A stretch of DNA of 64,000 nt from NCBI RefSeq assembly GCF_000702445.1, contig NZ_JNIF01000003.1, forward strand, positions 1,116,001 to 1,180,000, given 5' to 3'. This document shows, piece by piece, positions 1 to 7,944 of the stretch. The notes beneath the pieces were generated by a model that saw only the letters and a list, made by a program, of their open reading frames with translations, made no database searches and was not told the DNA's origin. Position 1 is the stretch's first letter. Each line of letters opens with the position of its first letter. A program made the translations under genes and the position numbers. Source of the DNA: Bryobacter aggregatus MPL3 (GTDB lineage: Bacteria; Acidobacteriota; Terriglobia; Bryobacterales; Bryobacteraceae).

Positions 1-60
1 TTCATGGCATCCGCCGGGCTGCCGATACCGTCTATAGAGTCAGACCTGGGAAGTGAATGA
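1..60 (+). CDS. Possible C-terminal tail of an upstream gene (partial)
   Basis: Frame 1 is open from the window edge to a TGA at 58-60, giving 19 residues that end in DLGSE. That TGA overlaps the ATG of the next gene in an ATGA arrangement typical of translational coupling. The stretch is too short to identify, and an open frame of this length can occur by chance, so this is only a hint that the S55 peptidase gene has an upstream operon partner outside the window. Confidence 0.25.
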   Translation, partial: FMASAGLPIPSIESDLGSE

Positions 61-1856
61 AGAATTTATCGTTATTGGCAATCGCTGCTCTCACTGTGTC
101 CACGCTCTTTGGCCAAGCGCCAAAAGCTGGAAAAGTCGATATTTTCCCGATGGATCAGCTCAAGCCCGGCATGAAAGCTACGGCCTGGACTGTCTTTGAA
201 GGGACGCAGGCTGAGCCTGTCGACATCGAGATTATCGGCCTTTGGAAAAACGCCTGGGGCCCCAAACAAGACATTATCCTCGCGAAGATGTTCGGAAAAG
301 CACTTCGCACCGGTGTTGCTGGCGGCATGTCCGGCTCGCCTGTCTATATCGACGGCAAGCTGGTGGGTGCCGTCAGCTTGCGCATCAGCGTCTTCTCCCC
401 CGATGCGATCTGTGGGATTACCCCGATCGATCTGATGCTAGAGATCAATCAATTCGATTCGTCGAAACCGCCCGATTCAAAAACGCCGCAGTCCGTTGCG
501 GGCAATCGCAGCATCGCAGTACCAGACCACGTCTTATCGGGTGCAATGATGACGCCGATCGAGACCCCTCTCACCTTTTCTGGCTTTGAAGAAGCCACGC
601 TCCGCTATTTCGGCCCGGCCATGCAACAGATGGGCTTGCGCCCGGTGATGGGCGGCGCGGCGGGCGCGAACTATGAAGTGAAACCGGCAAACGATTGGAA
701 AACATCCCTCGCCCCCGGGGAGCCGATTGTCGGCGTTCTCGTCTCGGGCGACATGAATATCTCGGGCCTCGGTACGGTAACTTACAACGACGGCAAGAAA
801 GTACTCGGCTTCGGGCATCCGTTTTTCAATATGGGGCCAGTCGACATGCCGATGGCCAAGGGGGACATCCTGACGGTTCTCAGTTCCACCTTCCAGCCGA
901 ATAAGGTGGGCAATGCCACCGAGATCGTTGGAGCGCTGCGGCAGGATCGCCATTCCGGGATCCAAGGCTTACTCGGCGAGCAGGCGGATACGATTCCGGT
1001 GACGCTGAAGGTGCGCAACCTGAATGCAAACGGCACGGCCGAGACCGTCAAAGATTTCCGTTTCAATGTTTTCGTCAATCAGAAGTGGACGCCCTTCCTG
1101 ATGACGATGACTCTGTTCAACTCCATCTCGGGACTCAATGAATTTGCCGATGAAACCAGTTACCGGATCAGCGGCAAAGTGGATCTCGATGGCCTGCCTT
1201 CGCTGAATCTGGCGAACATGGCCGCGATTACGGATGGACCGCTTCCTCCTGCCGTCGCCTTAGCCACCTGGTGGGGCGACAAATTCTCACGCCTCTATGG
1301 CAACAGCCTGGTGAACCCGAAGCTGAAGGCCGTCAACGCGACGGTGGACCTGATCCCCGAGCGCCGCATCGCCAATATCGAGAGTGCCTGGATGGATAAG
1401 ACCGACGTCGAACCAGGTGAGGATGTCGGAGTGAAGATCTTCCTCCAGCCTTATCGTGGTGGCCGATTGATCCGCGATGTCAAGCTGCACATCCCGACGA
1501 ATCTTTCCAAGGGCGAACACAAATTGGTCTTGGTGGACGGGGACACCCTCAACCGCCTGCCCACGATGGCCGGCATGGCGAATCGTTTTCTCGAATTGCC
1601 CCAGGCGGTGAAGCTGATCAATCAGGAGCGGACGAACAACCAGCTCTTCCTGGTGATCACCAGTCCGAAGACCACCGTCTATTTGGACGACAAGAATCTC
1701 ACCAGCTTGCCGGGCTCGGTGATGAATGTATTACAGGCGGGTCGTGCGACGACCAAGCCGATGCTGGCCGCGATGGAATCGTATACGGAGGCGGCCACCA
1801 TCCCCTTCGATTATGTCGTTGGTGGGCAGTATGTCCTGCGCTTCAACGTCCGCTAA
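57..1856 (+). CDS. Secreted SpoIVB-type (S55 family) serine peptidase
   Basis: A 599-residue protein with an N-terminal signal peptide (residues 1-19, ending LFG-QA). Residues 88-100 hold the GGMSGSP motif, which carries the nucleophile serine in the S55 family (SpoIVB of Bacillus), followed by a GKLVGAV strand. A second family block, GFGHPFFNMG near residue 257, probably provides the catalytic histidine. The C-terminal half (about 330-599) is a longer non-peptidase extension than in SpoIVB. S55 enzymes cleave signalling or envelope proteins; here it would act outside the cytoplasmic membrane. The substrate is unknown. The ATG at 57 has a GGGAAG ribosome-binding site upstream. The next gene starts 16 nt after the stop, suggesting an operon. 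Confidence 0.82.
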   Translation: MKNLSLLAIAALTVSTLFGQAPKAGKVDIFPMDQLKPGMKATAWTVFEGTQAEPVDIEIIGLWKNAWGPKQDIILAKMFGKALRTGVAGGMSGSPVYIDGKLVGAVSLRISVFSPDAICGITPIDLMLEINQFDSSKPPDSKTPQSVAGNRSIAVPDHVLSGAMMTPIETPLTFSGFEEATLRYFGPAMQQMGLRPVMGGAAGANYEVKPANDWKTSLAPGEPIVGVLVSGDMNISGLGTVTYNDGKKVLGFGHPFFNMGPVDMPMAKGDILTVLSSTFQPNKVGNATEIVGALRQDRHSGIQGLLGEQADTIPVTLKVRNLNANGTAETVKDFRFNVFVNQKWTPFLMTMTLFNSISGLNEFADETSYRISGKVDLDGLPSLNLANMAAITDGPLPPAVALATWWGDKFSRLYGNSLVNPKLKAVNATVDLIPERRIANIESAWMDKTDVEPGEDVGVKIFLQPYRGGRLIRDVKLHIPTNLSKGEHKLVLVDGDTLNRLPTMAGMANRFLELPQAVKLINQERTNNQLFLVITSPKTTVYLDDKNLTSLPGSVMNVLQAGRATTKPMLAAMESYTEAATIPFDYVVGGQYVLRFNVR

Positions 1857-1872
1857 AGGATCTCTTTTTCCA

Positions 1873-4026
1873 ATGTTTCAGTCTGTCTCTGTCTTTCTAT
1901 GCCTCGCCGTCTGCGGGCTCGCGGTAGATACCCGTTACTGGTCGCAAGACGCCCAGTCGGATTTTGAGAAAGGCAATCTCAAAAAAATAGCCTTGCGCAG
2001 CGATGGCCGGCTCTCGCTTTCGCCTGCCGTCAAAGAGTTGGCAGATCTGTCGATTCCCTATCTCTGGGCCGTCACGACGACGGCAAATGGTACGGTTTAT
2101 ACCGCGGGCGGCCCTTCGAGCGATCAGAGCGCTATTTATGAGGTGACACGCGCCGGGCAGTCCAAGAAGTTCGCCGAGATCGAAGGCATGAATATCTTCG
2201 CGCTGGCGGTCGATCGTGGAGGGCGCCTGTTTGCCGCCACCTCACCCGATGGGCGCATCTACCGGATTTCTGCCGTAGGCAAGGCCGAGTTGTTCTACGA
2301 TCCGAAGTCGAAGTACATCTGGTCGCTCGCCTTCCTGCCGAACGGCGACCTGCTCGCTGCGACCGGAGATAGGGGCGAACTGCATCGCATCACGCCCGCC
2401 GGCGTTGGCAAGGTTTGGATGAAGTTGGACGAAGACCACATCCGCTCTCTCGCCGTCGATGCGAAAGGCACGGTGTATGTCGGAACGGAACCTGGCGGGT
2501 TGATCGTGCGTGTCGACGACCAAGGCAATGGCTTCGTTGTGTACCAATCAGCCAAACGGGAAGTGACGAGCCTCGCCACCTCTCCGAATGGGAATCTCTA
2601 TGCGTCCATCATCGGCATGAAAACCACCGGAGCTTCACTGCTCACGCCAACGCTGCCGGTAACCGCCGCTCCTGCGCCCGCACCGAATGCACAAAGCCAG
2701 GGCGCAGCCCGGCCAGCCGCCCCCGCCACGCCGCCGCTTCCGGCCTCCGTCCCCGGCGGCAGCGAGGTGATCCAGATCGATCCGGGCGGCGCCCCACTCA
2801 AGGTGTGGAGCCACAGTAGCGACATTGTCTACAGTCTGGCCGTGGACAACAATCAGAAATTGATCATCGGCACTGGGAATAAGGGCAATCTGTATCGTGT
2901 CGACTCGCCGTCAGAATCGACTCTGCTCAGCAGCTTCTCCCCAACCCAGATCACCGGCTTTGCGAAGGATGGCAAGCGGCTGCTCGCGGTGACCGGCAAT
3001 GTCGGAAAGCTCTTGGAGATCGCAAGTACGCTCGACAGCGAAGGCAGCTATGAAAGCGACATCTTCGATGCCGGCAGCTTTTCGCAGTGGGGCCGGATGC
3101 ACACCAAGGAAATCACGAATGGCGGCAGCATCCGTTATGAAACCCGCAGCGGCAATCTCGACCGACCGACGCAGTTGTGGAGCCCATGGGTGGCGCTCAA
3201 AGAAGGCAGAATTGTCTCGCCTGCCGCGCGCTTTCTGCAATGGCGCGCGACCTTCGCCGGAACAGACCCATCGCTGAGCCAGGTGGATATCGCCTATCTC
3301 CCGAAGAACATCGCCCCGAGGATCGACGCCGTGGAAGCCACTCCGGCCAACTATCGTTTCCCCGCCCCGTCGGTTCCCATCGTGCCCGCAACCGTCACCC
3401 TCACCCTGCCTGCGATTGGCCGGAACTCTACCTCGACGTCTTCCGCGCCTCCCGACGGATCGACCTCCCCTGCGCTCACCTATGCCCGTGGGATGATCGG
3501 CGCCCGCTGGGTGGCCATCGACGAGAACAACGATACGCTCGAGTTCAACCTGGAGATCAAGGGTGAGAAGGAACAGAACTGGAAGCCGCTCAAGGACAAG
3601 TTGCGCGATCGCTACTACAGCTTTGATTCCACCGCCTTTGCCGACGGCTTGTACCGGGTGCGCGTGACCGCTACCGACGCCCCCTCCAATCCAATCAACG
3701 AAGCGCTCACCGCCACCAGCATCAGCGCGCCGTTCCTGATCGACAACACGGCGCCGGTCATCCGTGAGTTGGCCGCAACCGCGTCGGGTAACCGCGTAAC
3801 CTTACGATTCAAAGCCAGTGACGCTTCGAGCGTGCTGGCGAAGGCAGAAGTGTCGCTCAATGGCGGAGCCTGGACGCCAATTGAACCCACGGTTCGCCTC
3901 ATTGATTCCAAGGACCTCGAGTTCCAGGTGCCGCTCGAGCGGCCTGCGCCCGGGGAGCTCACCATCGCGGTGCGTGTAACCGATGAGTTCGACAATCAGA
4001 GCGTCGAGAAGGTGAGCGTTCGCTAG
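1873..4026 (+). CDS. Secreted beta-propeller-like protein with C-terminal Ig-like region
   Basis: The open frame extends upstream into the previous gene, but the ATG at 1873 is preferred: it has an AAAGGA ribosome-binding site and opens a signal peptide (MFQSVSVFLCLAVCGLA). The 717-residue product shows repeated blades between about residues 55 and 390 with the pattern G-x-x-Y-x-(A/G)-T-x-x-G-x-(I/L)-Y-R-(I/V), as in SMP-30/WD40-like propellers. A Pro/Ala-rich linker interrupts them near 250-290. The C-terminal part (about 480-717) resembles fibronectin or Ig-like strands, including DNTAPVI and VRVTDEFDN. No catalytic motif is evident. It probably binds or displays something at the cell surface. 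Its coupling to the S55 peptidase gene suggests a shared envelope role, which is inference. Confidence 0.75.
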   Translation: MFQSVSVFLCLAVCGLAVDTRYWSQDAQSDFEKGNLKKIALRSDGRLSLSPAVKELADLSIPYLWAVTTTANGTVYTAGGPSSDQSAIYEVTRAGQSKKFAEIEGMNIFALAVDRGGRLFAATSPDGRIYRISAVGKAELFYDPKSKYIWSLAFLPNGDLLAATGDRGELHRITPAGVGKVWMKLDEDHIRSLAVDAKGTVYVGTEPGGLIVRVDDQGNGFVVYQSAKREVTSLATSPNGNLYASIIGMKTTGASLLTPTLPVTAAPAPAPNAQSQGAARPAAPATPPLPASVPGGSEVIQIDPGGAPLKVWSHSSDIVYSLAVDNNQKLIIGTGNKGNLYRVDSPSESTLLSSFSPTQITGFAKDGKRLLAVTGNVGKLLEIASTLDSEGSYESDIFDAGSFSQWGRMHTKEITNGGSIRYETRSGNLDRPTQLWSPWVALKEGRIVSPAARFLQWRATFAGTDPSLSQVDIAYLPKNIAPRIDAVEATPANYRFPAPSVPIVPATVTLTLPAIGRNSTSTSSAPPDGSTSPALTYARGMIGARWVAIDENNDTLEFNLEIKGEKEQNWKPLKDKLRDRYYSFDSTAFADGLYRVRVTATDAPSNPINEALTATSISAPFLIDNTAPVIRELAATASGNRVTLRFKASDASSVLAKAEVSLNGGAWTPIEPTVRLIDSKDLEFQVPLERPAPGELTIAVRVTDEFDNQSVEKVSVR

Positions 4027-4742
4027 CCGCGCAGCTTTTGTTCGGCGGCAGCAATGTCAGCGGGACGTCCGACATCCATCCAGGTGCCTTCGAGGGCGAA
4101 GAGCCCCAAGTTGCGGCCCGCCTCGATCATCTGGGTGACGGCGGAGGTCAGCTCATACTCGCCACGCTCGCTGAGCGGCACCCGAGCGAGTTCGTCGAAA
4201 ATCAGCGGCGCAAAGAGGTAGATGCCGGCGCTATTCCAGTTGGTGGTGGAGCTGCCGATGGGCGGCTTCTCGACAATGCGTTCGATGCGGCCTGCGGCAT
4301 CGGTGTAGATGGCTGCACCCTGATAGGGGTCTGGGACAAAGCGCGCGGCAAGAACGCCGTCGGCGCCTTGGTAGCGCTGCCACATGCCACGGTAGTGATC
4401 CGATTCGGCGAGGATGTCACCGAAGGTGAGCAGGAAGGGCTCGCCGCCCACCCAATCGCGGGCCAGCAGCGTGGCGCGGGCCGTGCCGTTCGCAATCTCT
4501 TGCCTCACGAATCGAACCGGGATGCCGTGGGAGGAAGCGGTGGCCTCCAACTGGTCGGCCAGGTAGCCGGTGACGAGCAGGACTTCTTCGACGCCTGCCG
4601 CCTGCATGCGATCAAGGATGTGCAGCAGCATCGGCCTTCCGTTCAGCGGGATCAGAGGTTTGGGGAGTTCCCGTGTCAGTTCGCCCATCCGTGTGCCCCG
4701 CCCAGCAGCTAGAATCACCGCCTTCTTTGTCGTCAGCCTCAT
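4023..4742 (-). CDS. Sugar nucleotidyltransferase (GlmU/RmlA-like NTP transferase)
   Basis: The product (239 residues from the ATG at 4742) begins with the nucleotidyltransferase signature AVILAAGRGTRMGELT followed by PKPLIPLNGRPMLLHIL, which binds the nucleotide and the sugar phosphate. FGDILAE holds the metal-binding aspartate, and VEKP near residue 155 is the conserved sugar-contact motif. These enzymes form NDP-sugars from a sugar-1-phosphate and an NTP in the cytoplasm. No acyltransferase (left-handed beta-helix) domain follows, so it is not a full GlmU. A TTG six codons upstream is an alternative start. It converges on the propeller gene with a 4-nt overlap. The exact sugar cannot be told. 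Confidence 0.85.
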   Translation of the reverse strand: MRLTTKKAVILAAGRGTRMGELTRELPKPLIPLNGRPMLLHILDRMQAAGVEEVLLVTGYLADQLEATASSHGIPVRFVRQEIANGTARATLLARDWVGGEPFLLTFGDILAESDHYRGMWQRYQGADGVLAARFVPDPYQGAAIYTDAAGRIERIVEKPPIGSSTTNWNSAGIYLFAPLIFDELARVPLSERGEYELTSAVTQMIEAGRNLGLFALEGTWMDVGRPADIAAAEQKLRG

Positions 4743-4945
4743 AAGGCTATCGTCTCGCAAGGTGAAGTGTCATGGGGTTACTCTCTCAAAACAACATTGC
4801 ACCGGCAATAAAGGATTCCCTTGAAAGAAACTCACAGTATTGGCAAATCTATTCAAGAAAATCCCTGCTTTATGAATTCCTGCATGCAGAAAAATTCAAA
4901 CCAAATTACCATTGACATCAAGAATAAGACGCGGGAGTGTTGCTT

Positions 4946-7081
4946 ATGCAGAAACGCACAGTCCTGAAATTGTACAATTGGTGGCGATACACTGTCGTAC
5001 TCCTCACTCTGTTCAGTGCGGCAACAGTCAATGCGGCAGCACCACGTATCCTCCTCCGAGATGTTGTCGCCATCCCTTCTGGGACAAACGGTATGACGAG
5101 GATTGCGTTCACCTTACGACCCGACGCCGATGGCAGAAACGTCGCGCAATTCAAACTGCAAACGGTCACACTCAACGGGGTAAATGCGCAAACAACCCGG
5201 CTCCCCCTCTATCAAGGGAAGCTGGACGCAAATGGCGAGATCCCGCTCGCCTTCGACTTCCCCACGAGCAACATAGGGACGTCTGCCAACGGCACTCTCA
5301 ACGTCACTGGAAGCTACTCTTACGAAGCAGTTCCAAGAACGATTGCGCTCACTCACGCTGTTACGCTCCCCACAGCAACGAATTTGGGAACCATTATCGC
5401 GAGATTCTATTTGCCAGAAACGACCGCACCAAATGGACGGCGGCTCCTCGGTGCGAGTGAAGACGCTACGATTCGACTCAATGGAATCTCAGTCGGCGTA
5501 AGCAACGCCGGCATCAGCACGCTGAGCCTTGCGCCCGCGAGGTATCAGCTGGACGCAGTTTTGCCTTCTCAAGCTAGAGTCCTTCTCCAAGAACAAGCCA
5601 TTGATGTCGTAGCCGGACAAACAACAACTTTGGATATTCTGCTGAATGACGAAGGAGAAACTACGGAACAAACGACATTAGAATCACCCGAATGTCCAGA
5701 CGGAATTCTCTCAGCGGACTTCAGTTCCTTCCAACTGAAGTTTGCTTTAAACGGCGCTGTCGCAAAGCTTGAATCCTTCTCTGAGGTAACGCTTAGAGCT
5801 CCAGGTAACTTTTCCGACCTGACCGATCTGTTCCAACTGGACGCGGACGGGACCATCCGCGCCAGCAATCTCGCGGTCCTGCGCAATGCCCTTACGGCTC
5901 AAGCTGGAAAGCTGCAACTCCATGTGTCGGCTCAGGACTTGGATGGCTTCAGCCATGCAGATACTCTTTCGTTTTCTCTGGGAAGCTATACGATCAAAGG
6001 TCGGCTCCAACCGCCACCTTCGGCGCCTACGCTACCCGTGGCAGGTCTGACCATATCGCTCTGGACTCTCGAAGAACATCTTGGCTTGGTAACAACAAGC
6101 CAAGCGGATGGCAGCTTCGAGTTCGCAACCAAAGTCCCGAGGCTTCCGATCCTCATCCGAGCAGAGACGATGCAAGGTGGGAAGTATTACTACGCGACTG
6201 CTACCCTCCTTATGTCGGGTGACCGGGATATCGCCCTCCCCCTCCTAGGAGCAATAGATCAGCTCAATGGAGTCCCCAGTTATCATCTCCTGAACGAGAC
6301 GCTTCCTCGCCGCGCAGACACGATCATGCACCTACCAAGAGCGGCTCAACAAGCAGCACTCCAGAGGATCACTCCAAGAAACGTCGAGGGTGTCAGCCAG
6401 AGCACATTTGCAATGGCCTCATTTGAGGATATTGCACAAGTCGGCACCGCAACCTTGACAATACCCCAAGGTACAAGCCGGCTTTCCCTTCGTTATATTA
6501 TTGGCTCAGGAAACTATCCATTCTGCCCAGGATGCGACCCGACCTATAGAATTGAACGATCTCCATTCAACGATCTCTGGTCAGTATCCCTGCTTATCGG
6601 TGCTTCAGGTAAACAATTATTCGCGACAAGCAATGCCGTCAAAGCGCAACTCCGTGTCAATCCAGGATGGCAACCGGATGGGTCTACAGTTGAACTTCAC
6701 GAGGACTTCGATGTTTCTACGCTCACAGCATCCAGAGCCATCACGGCCTATCTCGTCGTGAGCATAACCAGTAGTGATGGTCCGAGCGACCCTCTCAATC
6801 CAGACCGAGAGTTTAGCGACGTGAGTAGCGCGGCCACCATATCCGGCGAAATTTCAACCTCTCCGCCGCAAGCTCTCGAGATCCGCGGAATAAGGAGACA
6901 ATCACTCGAAGAAGATAACATCAAGACTTTACCGATTAATGACTCTTCTTACTACAGCATGCCCAGACCTGGCAGCACGAACACATTCCATCGAAAGTTT
7001 GTGCTCGACATCAAAAAGCCTGAGTCAGTAACATTAACACGTCTCAAAACATTCCTGGAATCGCAACCAGGCGCAAACTAA
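4946..7081 (+). CDS. Long secreted protein with carboxypeptidase-regulatory-like domain; probably truncated by in-frame stop
   Basis: ATG at 4946 follows a GGGAG ribosome-binding site at 8 nt. The 711-residue product has a signal peptide (residues 1-31, basic start, hydrophobic VVLLTLFSA core, cleavage near AAA). The rest is beta-rich and Thr/Ser/Pro-rich. Near residues 350-400 a stretch beginning YTIKGRL and containing ADGSFEF looks like a carboxypeptidase-regulatory or SdrD-like beta-sandwich. I do not recognise the family as a whole. The TAA at 7079-7081 sits in a frame that stays coding-like for another 62 codons, so the annotated end may be a nonsense mutation or sequencing error and not the true C-terminus. 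See the following two entries. Confidence 0.65.
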   Translation: MQKRTVLKLYNWWRYTVVLLTLFSAATVNAAAPRILLRDVVAIPSGTNGMTRIAFTLRPDADGRNVAQFKLQTVTLNGVNAQTTRLPLYQGKLDANGEIPLAFDFPTSNIGTSANGTLNVTGSYSYEAVPRTIALTHAVTLPTATNLGTIIARFYLPETTAPNGRRLLGASEDATIRLNGISVGVSNAGISTLSLAPARYQLDAVLPSQARVLLQEQAIDVVAGQTTTLDILLNDEGETTEQTTLESPECPDGILSADFSSFQLKFALNGAVAKLESFSEVTLRAPGNFSDLTDLFQLDADGTIRASNLAVLRNALTAQAGKLQLHVSAQDLDGFSHADTLSFSLGSYTIKGRLQPPPSAPTLPVAGLTISLWTLEEHLGLVTTSQADGSFEFATKVPRLPILIRAETMQGGKYYYATATLLMSGDRDIALPLLGAIDQLNGVPSYHLLNETLPRRADTIMHLPRAAQQAALQRITPRNVEGVSQSTFAMASFEDIAQVGTATLTIPQGTSRLSLRYIIGSGNYPFCPGCDPTYRIERSPFNDLWSVSLLIGASGKQLFATSNAVKAQLRVNPGWQPDGSTVELHEDFDVSTLTASRAITAYLVVSITSSDGPSDPLNPDREFSDVSSAATISGEISTSPPQALEIRGIRRQSLEEDNIKTLPINDSSYYSMPRPGSTNTFHRKFVLDIKKPESVTLTRLKTFLESQPGAN

Positions 7082-7270
7082 CTAACGACAATATTTAATG
7101 AGGCGGTCGGTTCTACCGTTTGGTCCTACAATCCAACAACAAGCAAGATAACCGCAACGGTGACATTTCAGCTGGCTGGGGTAGCGGGGATGTCGAGCAC
7201 CCCACCACCCACAGACAGTATCAGGTACCGGTTCGAACTATTGGGCGACGGCGCCGAGACACAAACTTAG
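7082..7270 (+). pseudogene. In-frame continuation of the 4946 gene after its TAA stop
   Basis: Directly after the TAA at 7079-7081 the same frame runs on without a usable start to a TAG at 7268-7270. Its translation has normal protein character (TIFNEAVGSTVWSYNPTTSK, then a VTFQLAGVAG strand and RYRFELLGDGAE), matching the beta-strand style of the upstream protein. The alternative reading in frame 1 over 7120-7260 is Arg/Gln-rich and shadow-like. This indicates that the real coding path passes through the stop. Just before 7270 the coding signal moves to frame 1, where the peptidase domain lies, implying a second lesion, a frameshift near 7255-7275. Confidence 0.55.
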
Positions 7271-7299
7271 TATCTTTAAAACAGCATCCGTTGTGGCGC

Positions 7300-7872
7300 A
7301 TGCCGGATGTGATGGCAAATCGTCGCTTCGGTGGTAAACCAGACCCTGGCGGTGATGACTGGTGCTCCCTTTCTACATATAACTGGATCGTCGCCAATGA
7401 ACATTTGATTACAAAAATCAATGACATCAGTGGCGAACACGGAAGATACATCGGCCATCAGACGCACACGAAAGGGACCGATATCGATATTTACCACTTC
7501 TTCGCATTCTCGCAAGGACTCTCTGGCACTCAGAATTACCACGCTCTCCAGGCTGCGGTCACATCGGGTCTTATGGGTGACAGCAGCGCGAGAGATAGGG
7601 TGATCAGTTGGGTGGGAGCGATGCGCACTGGACTCGCTAACCTGGCAGCGCTCAGTTCCGTAGATCAACTGTTTACGACCATCGGCAGCCGAGTGGGGAA
7701 TTTGCCAATTGGATGGGCCAGAACACTCTTACGCGAAGGAGTTCTCACGGTGAGTATCGCTGGAACCAACCATACCTTAGATCTCGACCTCGGCAGTTGG
7801 GCAGAAAGAGGCAACTTAAAGATAAGTTACAACTCCGTGCACGACGATCATATCCACATCACGCTTCTGTAA
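7300..7872 (+). CDS. Murein endopeptidase-like (LAS/M15-M74 type metallopeptidase) domain
   Basis: The frame contains the zinc-site pattern of LAS peptidases: H-x6-D in HTKGTDID, followed about 115 residues later by H-x-H within HDDHIHI. This resembles MepA-like penicillin-insensitive murein endopeptidases, which cut peptide cross-links in peptidoglycan. The frame is open back to 7120, but 7120-7260 looks like a shadow of the continuation of the upstream gene. The ATG at 7300 is the first sensible start, though it has no clear ribosome-binding site and may lie inside the domain (the block from LVSLKQHPLW at about 7267 looks like part of it). It is most likely the C-terminal domain of the 4946 protein, separated by a frameshift. 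It lacks its own signal peptide. Confidence 0.6.
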   Translation: MPDVMANRRFGGKPDPGGDDWCSLSTYNWIVANEHLITKINDISGEHGRYIGHQTHTKGTDIDIYHFFAFSQGLSGTQNYHALQAAVTSGLMGDSSARDRVISWVGAMRTGLANLAALSSVDQLFTTIGSRVGNLPIGWARTLLREGVLTVSIAGTNHTLDLDLGSWAERGNLKISYNSVHDDHIHITLL

Positions 7873-7913
7873 GTACTGCGGTGGACTGGGATATGCGGTA
7901 TTCCTCGCCACCG

Positions 7914-7923
7914 CCCCCCCCCC
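7914..7923 (+). repeat. Homopolymeric tract of ten C
   Basis: Ten consecutive C residues lie 9 nt upstream of a TATAAT box and 21 nt upstream of the MFS transporter start codon, inside the region where a -35 element would sit. Runs of this length are prone to slipped-strand length change. Confidence 0.8.
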
Positions 7924-7932
7924 AACAGCCCA

Positions 7933-7938
7933 TATAAT
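7933..7938 (+). promoter_or_regulatory. Perfect -10 box (TATAAT) for the MFS gene, predicting a leaderless transcript
   Basis: TATAAT at 7933-7938 is followed by 6 nt and then the ATG at 7945, so transcription would start at or next to the start codon. There is no ribosome-binding site, which agrees with leaderless translation. No good -35 hexamer is visible at 16-18 nt upstream, where the poly-C tract lies. Confidence 0.55.
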
Positions 7939-7944
7939 TGCCAG

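Larger units (their letters stand above)
4761..7944. other. A/T-richer island of unlike composition
   Basis: From about 4,760 to 7,900 the sequence is visibly richer in A and T and uses codons such as ACA, AAT and CTC/CTT runs less typical of the GC-rich neighbours. The 185-bp stretch upstream of the first gene is especially A/T-rich. The block holds one secreted protein, an out-of-operon continuation and a peptidase domain, bounded by housekeeping-like genes. No integrase, tRNA or repeat boundary was seen, so acquisition by transfer is inferred from composition only. Confidence 0.5.

Noticed and set aside
7120-7299. Start of the endopeptidase gene at TTG 7120
   Set aside because: In this span the frame gives an Arg/Gln-rich product and overlaps the better coding signal of the frame continuing from the upstream gene. 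No ribosome-binding site is present.
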